Positions 1-5,906 of a stretch of DNA of 10,675 nt are shown piece after piece; within the stretch, counting starts at the first letter, position 1; every line of letters begins with the position of its first letter. Source of the DNA: an uncultured Caulobacterales bacterium. Lineage in GTDB: Bacteria; Pseudomonadota; Alphaproteobacteria; Caulobacterales; Caulobacteraceae. The translations under genes were made by a program, and so were the position numbers. The stretch is from the NCBI GenBank assembly GCA_903889785.1, contig CAISYT010000092.1, forward strand, positions 1-10,675, written 5' to 3'. A model generated the notes under the pieces. That model had not been told where the DNA came from. It worked only from the letters and a program-made list of their open reading frames with translations, and made no database searches.

Positions 1-1027
1 CCGGGATGATGTCGAGGCTTGGGGCATCGCGCATGTCGTCGGTATTGGGCTTGAAGGTCAGGCCCAGAATACCGATCCGTTTCCCAGAAAGATCACCGTC
101 GAGCGCTGCGGAAACCCGCTGGGCCATGGATTTCTTGCGCGTGTCGTTGATCGCCACCGTGGTCTCGATCAGCCGAACCCGGCTGCCGGCATCTGCGGCG
201 GTCTGCACCAGGGCCAGGGTGTCCTTGGGAAAACAGGAGCCGCCGTAGCCGGGGCCGGCATGCAGAAATTTGGAGCCAATGCGTTTGTCCAGGCCGATGC
301 CCTTGGATACCTGCTGCACATCGGCACCGATGGCTTCGCACAGGTCAGCCACCTCGTTGATGAAGGTGATTTTCATGGCCAGGAAGGCGTTGGCCGCATA
401 TTTGGTCAGCTCGCTGGTGCGGCGGCCTGTGAACAGGATCGGCGTCTCATTGAGGTTCAGCGGGCGATAGAGTTCGGTCATGACCTTTTTGGCGCGGGCG
501 TCATCGTCACGCACCCCGACCACGACGCGATCCGGCCGCTTGAAGTCGCTGATGGCTGCGCCCTCGCGCAGGAACTCGGGGTTCGACACCACGGCGAAGT
601 CAGCGTCGGGCCTCACGCAGCGGATGATGGCCTCGATCTCATCGCCGGTTCCAACCGGCACAGTGGATTTTGTCACCACCACGGTAAAGCCGCGCATCTG
701 GGTGGCGATCTCCTCGGCCGCCGCATAGACGTAGGAGAGGTCGGCATGGCCGTCGCCGCGGCGCGATGGCGTGCCCACGGCGATGAACACCGCGTCCGCC
801 TCCGCCACAGCCTGTGCCGCGTCGCAGGCGAAAGTGAGCCGCCCTTCCCGGGCGTTGCGGGCGATCAGGTCATCCAGCCCAGGCTCGAAGATCGGCGACT
901 TGCCGGCGCGCAGGGCATCGATCTTGGACTGGTCCTTGTCGACGCAGCAGACCACATGGCCAAAATCGGCGAAGCAGGCCCCCGACACGAGGCCCACATA
1001 GCCCGCTCCGATCATGGCGACGCGCAT
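1..1027 (-). CDS. ugd: UDP-glucose 6-dehydrogenase, C-terminus cut by the window edge
   Basis: Oxidises UDP-glucose to UDP-glucuronate with two NAD+ in the cytoplasm, supplying acidic sugars for surface polysaccharide or lipopolysaccharide. 342 codons are visible; family members are usually about 430-440 residues, so roughly the last fifth is missing. Seen directly: the N-terminal Rossmann loop GAGYVG (residues 7-12), the central YGGSCFPKD motif with catalytic Cys265, and the start of the UDP-binding C-terminal domain with GLTFKPNTDDMRDAP near the edge. The ATG at 1027 has GAGGA seven bases upstream and puts the nucleotide-binding loop at the expected distance from the N-terminus. It lies 182 bp downstream of the phosphohexomutase gene on the same strand. 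That gene can supply glucose 1-phosphate, so the pair fits one nucleotide-sugar route; a UTP-glucose-1-phosphate uridylyltransferase would be needed from elsewhere. The nearest relatives could include other UDP-sugar or GDP-mannose dehydrogenases, but the overall pattern favours Ugd. Confidence 0.93.
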   Translation of the reverse strand, partial: MRVAMIGAGYVGLVSGACFADFGHVVCCVDKDQSKIDALRAGKSPIFEPGLDDLIARNAREGRLTFACDAAQAVAEADAVFIAVGTPSRRGDGHADLSYVYAAAEEIATQMRGFTVVVTKSTVPVGTGDEIEAIIRCVRPDADFAVVSNPEFLREGAAISDFKRPDRVVVGVRDDDARAKKVMTELYRPLNLNETPILFTGRRTSELTKYAANAFLAMKITFINEVADLCEAIGADVQQVSKGIGLDKRIGSKFLHAGPGYGGSCFPKDTLALVQTAADAGSRVRLIETTVAINDTRKKSMAQRVSAALDGDLSGKRIGILGLTFKPNTDDMRDAPSLDIIP

Positions 1028-1146
1028 GACGATTCCTCTTTGAAGCCAGTCAATCCGGCTTTGGCATGGACCGGCACCTTCGCCAAGGGGCGCGCAAAAC
1101 CGTCACAATCGGAAGGTGCTGTGTTTGGTCGGTCAACGATGGCCGT

Positions 1147-1177
1147 CGTCATCCTCGAAAAACGCCCAGGGATGACG
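1147..1177. repeat. Perfect 8-bp inverted repeat, REP-like, between pmm and ugd
   Basis: CGTCATCC at 1147-1154 is repeated inverted as GGATGACG at 1170-1177, with a 15-nt loop. In the direction of ugd transcription the loop carries TTTTT (1162-1158). A competing 4-bp stem, GCCC (1180-1177) with GGGC (1167-1164), sits just before that T run and looks like a weak intrinsic terminator. The GTCATCC...GGATGAC pattern resembles dispersed palindromes common between genes in alphaproteobacteria, from memory. It may be a repeat element, a partial terminator for pmm, or both. Confidence 0.45.
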
Positions 1178-1209
1178 GGCTAAAGGCAGAAAGCTGCGCG
1201 CTTTTACCT

Positions 1210-2709
1210 TCAGATCTCTTGATTATAGGCCCCAACTTCTGGGTGCTTGGCCAAGCGCGGCTTCACTTCCTTGCGGAACAGGTCACGCATGTCGTCTTCC
1301 GACCGCATGCTCTCGACCACGACCACCATCTCCGGCTTGTTGGAGCTGGCCCGCACCAGAACCCAGGAGCCGTCCTCAAGCTGCACGCGCACGCCGTTTA
1401 CGGTGATCACGTCCTTGATCTTGCGGCCCAGGATGCTCCCGCCAGCGGCGGCCAGGTCCTGGTATTCCTGCACGATCTTATCGACGACGGCGTACTTCAC
1501 CTCGTCACCGGCATGGGGGCTCATGGTCAGCGAGGTGAAGGCCGGGGGCAGGGCCTTGCGCAGGTCGCTCAGCTTCTTGTCTGGGTTGCGGTCGAGCATG
1601 GCCAGGATCGCCGCCGAGGCGGTCAGGGCGCAGTCGTAGCCGCGGCCCAGTTCGCCGCCGAGGAAGAAGTGCCCGCTCTTCTCGAACCCGGCCAGCGCAC
1701 CCAGCTCGGCCGTCTTGCGCTTGATGTAGCTGTGGCCGGTTTTCCAATAGACCGTGGTGCAGCCGTTCTCGGCCAGGACGGGGTCTGTGGCGTAGAGGCC
1801 GGTCGATTTGACGTCGACGATGAAGGTTGCGCCCTTGTGCAGCGGGGCGAGATCGCGGGCCAGCATCAGGCCGATCTTGTCGGCGAAGATTTCCTCGCCG
1901 GTGTCGTCCACCACGCCGCAGCGGTCGCCATCGCCGTCGAAGCCCAGACACAGGTCCGCCCCGTGCTCGCGCACCGCCTTGGCCATGTCCATCAGCATTT
2001 CATGGTCTTCGGGGTTGGGGTTGTAGCGCGGGAATGTGTAGTCGAGGTTGGTGTCCATCTCGATGACCTCGCAACCCATGCGGCGCAGGGCATCCGGGGC
2101 GAAGGCTCCTGCCGTCCCGTTTCCACAGGCTGCGACCACCTTAAGCGGGTGCCTGAGTTGCACGCGTGAGGCGACGTCGGCGATGTAGCGCTCGGCTACG
2201 CCGTCGACGCGAGTCAGCTTTCCGCCGGCCCGTTCCTGAAATAGCCCGCCCAGCACGATGTCCTTCAGCCGGCCCATTTCGACAGGCCCGAAGGTCAGGG
2301 GCCGCTGGGCACCCATTTTCACGCCGGTCCAGCCGTTCTCATTGTGGCTGGCCGTGACCATAGCCACGCACGGTAAGTCCAGGTCGAACTGGGCGAAATA
2401 GGCGACTGGCGAGAGCGCCAGGCCAATGTCGACCACCTCGCAGCCGGCGGCCAGCAGGCCAAGGGTCAGGGCCTGTTTGATCGATAAGGAATAGGAACGA
2501 AAGTCGTGGCCGACCACGATGCGGCTCTGGCCCAGCTCGTGGATATAGGTCCCCAGGCCAAGGCCGAGCGCCTGGATGCCGAGCAGGTTGATATCTGGGC
2601 CGACCAGCCAACGGGCGTCGTACTCGCGAAAGCCGGTCGCCTTGACCAGGGCCTCGTTCTCGTAGGCTGCGGTATTGGGAACCAAGTCGCTGCGGGGTTT
2701 GCCAAACAT
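1210..2709 (-). CDS. Phosphomannomutase/phosphoglucomutase (alpha-D-phosphohexomutase family)
   Basis: Interconverts hexose 6-phosphates and hexose 1-phosphates through a phosphoserine enzyme, feeding GDP-mannose and UDP-glucose synthesis for envelope glycans. At 499 residues it is slightly longer than the roughly 460-residue Pseudomonas AlgC type. All four active-site loops are visible: TASHNENGW with the phosphorylated Ser121, the metal loop DGDGDR at 258-263, the sugar loop GFEKSGHFF at 341-349 (Glu343, Ser345, His347), and the phosphate loop RASSNKPE at 453-460. The start is chosen at the ATG at 2709, preceded by GAGACGAG and giving MFGKPRSD. An in-frame ATG at 2745 would add 12 poorly coding residues and has no ribosome site. 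It follows kdsD after 62 bp and is probably co-transcribed with it. Substrate preference, mannose against glucose, cannot be read from the sequence, so no gene symbol is given. Confidence 0.9.
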   Translation of the reverse strand: MFGKPRSDLVPNTAAYENEALVKATGFREYDARWLVGPDINLLGIQALGLGLGTYIHELGQSRIVVGHDFRSYSLSIKQALTLGLLAAGCEVVDIGLALSPVAYFAQFDLDLPCVAMVTASHNENGWTGVKMGAQRPLTFGPVEMGRLKDIVLGGLFQERAGGKLTRVDGVAERYIADVASRVQLRHPLKVVAACGNGTAGAFAPDALRRMGCEVIEMDTNLDYTFPRYNPNPEDHEMLMDMAKAVREHGADLCLGFDGDGDRCGVVDDTGEEIFADKIGLMLARDLAPLHKGATFIVDVKSTGLYATDPVLAENGCTTVYWKTGHSYIKRKTAELGALAGFEKSGHFFLGGELGRGYDCALTASAAILAMLDRNPDKKLSDLRKALPPAFTSLTMSPHAGDEVKYAVVDKIVQEYQDLAAAGGSILGRKIKDVITVNGVRVQLEDGSWVLVRASSNKPEMVVVVESMRSEDDMRDLFRKEVKPRLAKHPEVGAYNQEI

Positions 2710-2771
2710 CTTTGTTTCACTCGTCTCAAAAGGGGCGCGCGCCATCGGGCGCGGGCTAACAGCAGAGGGTG

Positions 2772-3734
2772 TTAGATCACGCCTGCACGAAGCAGGTCAT
2801 GGATATGCACGATCCCAACGGGCTTTTGTTTATCGACCACGAACAGCACCGTGGTCGGTGGCGCTCGCTCGGTCATCGAGCGCAGAGCCTCGGCGGCGAG
2901 CATGTCGGGTGGCACGACCTTGGGCCCTAGGGTCATCACCGCGCCTGCGGTATTGGCAAGTAAGCCGTCGATATGCCGGCGCAGATCGCCATCGGTAATA
3001 ACCCCGACAAGGGTGCCGGCGGCGTCGCATACACCAACAATGCCAAAGCGCTTCTGGGTCATGGCCAGGATGGCGTCGGCCATGGGCGTTTCCGGTACGA
3101 CGAGTGGCAGCTCTGCGAGGCCATGCATAAGGTCGCCCACTGTGCGCAGCATCGCACCCAGCTTGCCGCCGGGATGCAGCAGGCCGAACTCCTGCGGTGT
3201 GAACCCGCGGCGCTCGATCAGAGCCACAGCCAGGGCGTCGCCCAGGGCCATCTGTAAGGTAGTGGACGTGGTCGGCGCGTTGAGCACGTCGGCGGCCTCA
3301 GGCACGTCCGGCAGCAACAGCAGTACATCAGCGGCGCGGCCTAGCGCGCTTGTGGCGGCGGCTGTCATGGCGATCAGGGGGATACCAAAGCGCTTGGCAT
3401 AGGCGATCAGGTCGGCCAGTTCGCGGGTCTCACCGGTCTTGGAGAGGGCCAGCACCACATCACCTGCGCCCAGCATGCCGAGATCGCCATGGCTGGCCTC
3501 GCCCGCGTGCACGAACAGGGCGGGCGTGCCGGTGGAGGCCAGGGTCGCGGCGATCTTGCGCCCGACATGGCCTGATTTGCCGACGCCGGTCAGGACGATG
3601 CGGCCAGAGGCCTCGCCTATCAGCGTCACCGCCGCCCGGAAGGGTTCGCCCAGCGAATCGCTCAGGCCGCGAAGCGCCTGCGCCTCCTCGGTCAGAACCC
3701 GCCGCCCGACCGCTACAGCATCGAAATCGCTCAT
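2772..3734 (-). CDS. kdsD: Arabinose 5-phosphate isomerase (KpsF/GutQ family)
   Basis: Converts ribulose 5-phosphate to arabinose 5-phosphate, the first committed step to KDO of the lipopolysaccharide inner core. 320 residues, close to E. coli KdsD (328). The N-terminal SIS sugar-isomerase domain covers about 35-170 with GVGKSGHVGRK at 50-60 and SSHGD-like EASHGDLGML at 79-88. Two CBS domains follow at about 203-256 (ending VITDGDLRRHI) and 266-320 (ending IVHIHDLLRAG). Lys53, Glu105, Glu146 and His187 sit at a constant offset of six from the catalytic residues I recall for E. coli (Lys59, Glu111, Glu152, His193). The ATG at 3734 overlaps the stop of the upstream small gene as ATGA and has no good ribosome site of its own; a 12-bp self-complementary GC stretch (3739-3750) lies directly before it. 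Translation therefore probably depends on coupling. A longer in-frame reading to 4055 only runs across the neighbour in another frame. kdsC and the lpt genes, neighbours in many genomes, are not here. Confidence 0.93.
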   Translation of the reverse strand: MSDFDAVAVGRRVLTEEAQALRGLSDSLGEPFRAAVTLIGEASGRIVLTGVGKSGHVGRKIAATLASTGTPALFVHAGEASHGDLGMLGAGDVVLALSKTGETRELADLIAYAKRFGIPLIAMTAAATSALGRAADVLLLLPDVPEAADVLNAPTTSTTLQMALGDALAVALIERRGFTPQEFGLLHPGGKLGAMLRTVGDLMHGLAELPLVVPETPMADAILAMTQKRFGIVGVCDAAGTLVGVITDGDLRRHIDGLLANTAGAVMTLGPKVVPPDMLAAEALRSMTERAPPTTVLFVVDKQKPVGIVHIHDLLRAGVI

Positions 3735-3973
3735 TGAGCCGCCGCGGCGGGGCCAGACGTTCCGGCAATGGCCTTTGCGGCCTCGGCCTGCCGACGCATG
3801 GCTTGATCGTATTCCAATTTCATCGTGGCCTTCATTTCTGGGGTCTGCTGTACCGGGATATGGCCAAACGGCGCGATTGAGCGAGCGCCGTAGCCCTGGG
3901 GCCATTGCATCGCCAGCAGGGTCACTGCGGCGGCGGCGGCGACGATGAGCGGAAGGGTCAGACGGTCGAGCAT
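3731..3973 (-). CDS. Small membrane-anchored protein of unknown function, coupled to kdsD
   Basis: 80 residues that I do not recognise as a named family. An N-terminal hydrophobic stretch at about residues 6-22 (LPLIVAAAAAVTLLAMQWP) reads as a single signal anchor or uncleaved signal peptide. The remainder is short, with a charged, likely helical segment at about 45-68 and an Ala-rich end, so the body would probably face the periplasm. The ATG at 3973 has GAGGGGG just upstream. Its TGA overlaps the kdsD ATG by four bases, arguing that it is genuinely translated and co-expressed with kdsD. It is the first gene of the minus-strand block, downstream of a likely promoter at 4030-4055. A role near the inner membrane in KDO or lipopolysaccharide assembly is suggested only by position. 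No lipobox is visible. Confidence 0.75.
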   Translation of the reverse strand: MLDRLTLPLIVAAAAAVTLLAMQWPQGYGARSIAPFGHIPVQQTPEMKATMKLEYDQAMRRQAEAAKAIAGTSGPAAAAQ

Positions 3974-4029
3974 ACCCCCTCATAGCAGTGCCTCTGCCGG
4001 GTGAAAACTTGACGCGTGCTCGGATAAAG

Positions 4030-4055
4030 GTTTCTAGCCCGCCAGACCCTGCCAA
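4030..4055 (-). promoter_or_regulatory. Predicted housekeeping promoter, Caulobacter type, for the small ORF-kdsD-pmm block
   Basis: On the minus strand TTGGCAG (4055-4049) is followed after 10 bp by GCTAGAAAC (4038-4030). This fits the Caulobacter sigma-73 form I recall, TTGACGS-N10-14-GCTANAWC, with two or three mismatches. A start near 4023 would leave a leader of about 50 nt before the ATG at 3973. It lies in the divergent gap shared with gpmA, so the two promoters must be close or overlapping. Confidence 0.5.
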
Positions 4056-4075
4056 TAGCCCCGGAAGTGCGCCCC

Positions 4076-4786
4076 ATGTCCGTCCTTGTTCTGCTTCGCC
4101 ACGGCCAAAGCCAATGGAACCTGGAGAACCGCTTCACGGGATGGGTGGATGTTGACCTGACCGCCGAGGGCGAAGCCCAGGCCAGAAGCGCCGGTGAGCA
4201 GATGGCTGCCGCCGGGGTGCGATTCGACGTGGCTTTTTCGTCTGTTTTGACCCGCGCCAACCGCACGGCCCATATCGCGCTGCAGGCGGCCGGACAGGGC
4301 GACTTGCCGCTGAATCGCGACTGGCGGCTGAATGAGCGCCACTACGGCGGACTGACGGGTCTGAACAAGGCCGAGACCGCTGCCCTGCACGGCGAGGACC
4401 AAGTCAAGATCTGGCGCCGGTCCTATGACGTGCCGCCTCCGCCACTGGCCCCCGGCGGTGATTACGACTTCACAGTCGATCCGCGCTACGCTGGCCAGGA
4501 TATTCCCGACACTGAGAGCCTGAAGTCGACGCTGGACCGGGTCGAGCCCTATTGGGCGACATCCATCGCTCCGCATTTGCAGGCCAACGAGACTGTGCTG
4601 GTGGCCGCGCACGGCAATTCCTTGCGCGCGATTGTGAAGTTGCTGTTCGCGATGCCGGACGACGAAATCGTCGAGGTGGAGATCCCGACCGGCAATCCGC
4701 TGTTGATCGCGCTGGACGCGGACCTGAAGCCTGTTTCAGCCCGCTACCTCGACGCCGCGCGCGCGACGCCGCTTCCGCCCATCTGA
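4076..4786 (+). CDS. gpmA: 2,3-bisphosphoglycerate-dependent phosphoglycerate mutase
   Basis: Interconverts 3-phosphoglycerate and 2-phosphoglycerate in glycolysis and gluconeogenesis through a phosphohistidine. 236 residues, slightly shorter than E. coli GpmA (250) and typical of alphaproteobacterial forms. Seen: the RHG signature LLRHGQSQWN with the phospho-acceptor His9, the substrate loop LENRFTGWVDVDLT, Arg60, the LNERHYGGLTGLNK motif with the acid residue Glu87, and the second catalytic histidine in AAHGNSLRA (His179). The ATG at 4076 has GGAAG about eight bases upstream. A GTG at 4067 would add three residues but overlaps that ribosome site, so it is less likely. Transcribed alone, divergent from the kdsD block and convergent with hsp20. 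A generic histidine phosphatase is unlikely because the mutase-specific ERHYGGL segment is intact. Confidence 0.94.
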   Translation: MSVLVLLRHGQSQWNLENRFTGWVDVDLTAEGEAQARSAGEQMAAAGVRFDVAFSSVLTRANRTAHIALQAAGQGDLPLNRDWRLNERHYGGLTGLNKAETAALHGEDQVKIWRRSYDVPPPPLAPGGDYDFTVDPRYAGQDIPDTESLKSTLDRVEPYWATSIAPHLQANETVLVAAHGNSLRAIVKLLFAMPDDEIVEVEIPTGNPLLIALDADLKPVSARYLDAARATPLPPI

Positions 4787-4817
4787 GGCCCGCCCAACCC
4801 GCCGCTAGATCGGCCTG

Positions 4818-4844
4818 AAAAAGGCAGCGCAGGACTGCGCCGCC
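4818..4844 (-). terminator. Intrinsic terminator of the hsp20 gene
   Basis: Read on the minus strand, GGC-G-GCGCA, a 4-nt loop, then TGCGC-T-GCC forms an 8-bp GC stem with one mismatch, followed at once by TTTTT (4822-4818). It begins 29 bp after the hsp20 stop. The plus strand has no T run after the stem, so gpmA would not be terminated efficiently here unless by another mechanism. Confidence 0.8.
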
Positions 4845-4872
4845 TGGCTCAAACCCGAATCGATTTCGGTCC

Positions 4873-5322
4873 TTAAGCGGCCTTTTCGCTTTCGATGGTG
4901 AGCGTGGATTGCTGGATTGGAATCTGTCGTGGCTTGAGGGCCTCGGGCACTTCTCGCACCAGATTGATCGAAAGCAGGCCGTCAGCGATGCGCGCGTCTT
5001 TCACCACCACATGGTCGGCCAACTGGAACTTGCGTTCGAAATTCCGCTCGGCCAGGCCGCGATGCAGGTAGCGTCGGGCGTCGTCATTGGCGGTCTTGCG
5101 GCCCTGCACGGTCAGCAGGGTTTCCCGCACATCGATGGTGAGTTCGTCTGGCTTGAAGCCGGCGACGGCGATGTCGATGCGATAGGTCTGATCATCTGTG
5201 CGTTCGATGTTGTAGGGCGGATAGCCAGCCGCGTTTTCGATGGCAGCGGCGTCGAGCAGGGAGGCAAGGCGGTCAAAGCCGACCGCGGAGCGATAGAGCG
5301 GGGAAAAATCGACGGTTCTCAT
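4873..5322 (-). CDS. Small heat-shock protein, Hsp20/alpha-crystallin family (IbpA-like)
   Basis: ATP-independent cytoplasmic holdase that binds unfolding proteins and passes them to DnaK and ClpB. 149 residues. The alpha-crystallin domain runs from about 36 to 128: it opens with PPYNIERTDDQTYRIDIAVAG, has the paired-strand segment ETLLTVQGRK, and closes with ADGLLSINL, the family's GxL motif. A C-terminal I-x-I anchor, IPI at 134-136, needed for oligomer assembly, is present. The ATG at 5322 (MRTVDFSPLYRSAVGFDRL, as in IbpA proteins) has AAGGA seven bases upstream. An in-frame upstream ATG at 5385 would translate through the regulatory leader and is rejected. Transcription comes from a sigma-32 promoter at 5431-5458, translation is likely gated by a ROSE-type hairpin, and a strong terminator follows. 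It stands alone as a monocistronic heat-shock unit. Confidence 0.95.
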   Translation of the reverse strand: MRTVDFSPLYRSAVGFDRLASLLDAAAIENAAGYPPYNIERTDDQTYRIDIAVAGFKPDELTIDVRETLLTVQGRKTANDDARRYLHRGLAERNFERKFQLADHVVVKDARIADGLLSINLVREVPEALKPRQIPIQQSTLTIESEKAA

Positions 5323-5424
5323 GGGAGCATCCTTCTTGAATAAGCAAGGTTGTGGCGGCGGACGGAGGGCAGCCCAATTTGGCACCGCCGGTCATCCGAA
5401 AGGCCCGGAAATCCAGCGCCTTCG
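5323..5424 (-). promoter_or_regulatory. ROSE-type RNA thermometer in the hsp20 leader
   Basis: The leader predicted from the sigma-32 promoter is about 100 nt. Its last hairpin (5350-5329) contains CCUUGCUU, a 4-nt AUUC loop, and AAGAAGGA. C-C-U-U pairs with A-A-G-G of the ribosome site, a single G is bulged out, and C-U-U pairs with A-A-G: seven base pairs around one bulged G. This is the arrangement of ROSE elements, where U(U/C)GCU faces AGGA around a conserved G. The string CUUGCU and the AGGAU end match the Bradyrhizobium ROSE end as I recall it. Upstream, CGGCGG (5390-5385) can pair with CCGCCG (5361-5356), giving the stable GC-rich 5' hairpin expected. At growth temperature the ribosome site is hidden; heat opens it. 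Confidence 0.68.
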
Positions 5425-5430
5425 GGAAAG

Positions 5431-5458
5431 AGATGGGGGTATTCGCTGGCGTTTCAAG
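5431..5458 (-). promoter_or_regulatory. Sigma-32 (RpoH) heat-shock promoter of hsp20
   Basis: On the minus strand CTTGAAA (5458-5452) is followed after 13 bp by CCCCATCT (5438-5431). This matches the enterobacterial RpoH consensus CTTGAAA-N13-15-CCCCATNT at every fixed position. A start near 5424 gives a leader of about 100 nt. The position directly upstream of hsp20 and the exact match make chance unlikely. Confidence 0.85.
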
Positions 5459-5590
5459 GCCGTGAGGCTGGGGCCGTATTCGCAACCGTCGCGTCGGCAC
5501 CCCTCGGTTTGGAAAGCGATTGAATGACTTTGCGCTTCAACAAACCAAACGCTTGGCTCAAAGTGCAACGAACCCGAGAAGGACCCTGCT

Positions 5591-5899
5591 ATGGCCACAT
5601 TGGATGACGTCACCGCCAAGATCCGCATGGCCGTTGGTGCCGATTCCGGCTTGGGGAAAAGCCTGAAGTTCGACCTCAAGGGCGACGGTTTTATCCACAT
5701 CGACGGCGGGAGCGTAACCAATGAAGATGCCCCGTCGGATCTCACATTGACCCTGACCTTGGCCGATCTTCTCGATGTTGCCGCTGGACGACTGGATGCC
5801 ACGTCGGGGGTAATGAGCGGGCGGATCAAGCTCTCGGACATGATGCTGGCCATGGGTCTGCAGCCGAAAATGGGCGCGCTGTTCTCTAAAATCAGCTGA
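5591..5899 (+). CDS. SCP-2 sterol-transfer domain protein
   Basis: A single SCP-2 domain of 102 residues, a small soluble fold with a hydrophobic tunnel that binds lipids, fatty acyl chains or acyl-CoA. The pattern is typical: an N-terminal helix, a GKSLKFDLKGDGFIHIDGG strand pair, the DLTLTLTLADLLDVAAGRLDA strand-helix segment, then SGRIKLSDMMLAMGLQPKM near the end. Family members in bacteria are often this short. The ATG at 5591 has GAGAAGGA about eight bases upstream. It is divergent from hsp20 (268 bp between the starts) and followed after seven bases by a lipase-like hydrolase, so the two probably form an operon handling a lipid substrate. The ligand cannot be told from sequence. No plain promoter was recognised before it. 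Confidence 0.85.
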   Translation: MATLDDVTAKIRMAVGADSGLGKSLKFDLKGDGFIHIDGGSVTNEDAPSDLTLTLTLADLLDVAAGRLDATSGVMSGRIKLSDMMLAMGLQPKMGALFSKIS

Positions 5900-5906
5900 G
5901 CCGTTG

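Noticed and set aside
260..1183. A 307-codon plus-strand open frame
   Set aside because: It lies opposite ugd, whose minus-strand translation carries all family motifs; the open frame is a by-product of GC-rich codon use.
1066..2169. A 367-codon plus-strand open frame
   Set aside because: It is antisense to the phosphohexomutase, looks like nothing known, and is composed of His/Val/Gly-rich mirror sequence typical of a shadow frame.
2756..2775. CTAACA/TGTTAG inverted repeat spanning the kdsD stop
   Set aside because: Six A/T-rich pairs with an 8-nt loop and no T run; too weak for a terminator, and the genes on each side look co-transcribed.
4009..4037. TTGACG at 4009-4014 with TTCTAG 17 bp later as a gpmA promoter
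   Set aside because: The -35 is good but the -10 matches poorly to both the sigma-70 and Caulobacter forms, so I did not list it. gpmA must still have a promoter in this gap.
4034..4612. A 192-codon minus-strand frame opposite gpmA
   Set aside because: gpmA has complete catalytic motifs and a ribosome site; the opposite frame has neither.
5392..5853. A 153-codon minus-strand frame running from the SCP-2 gene into the hsp20 promoter
   Set aside because: It would cover an exact sigma-32 promoter and is antisense to a recognisable SCP-2 domain.
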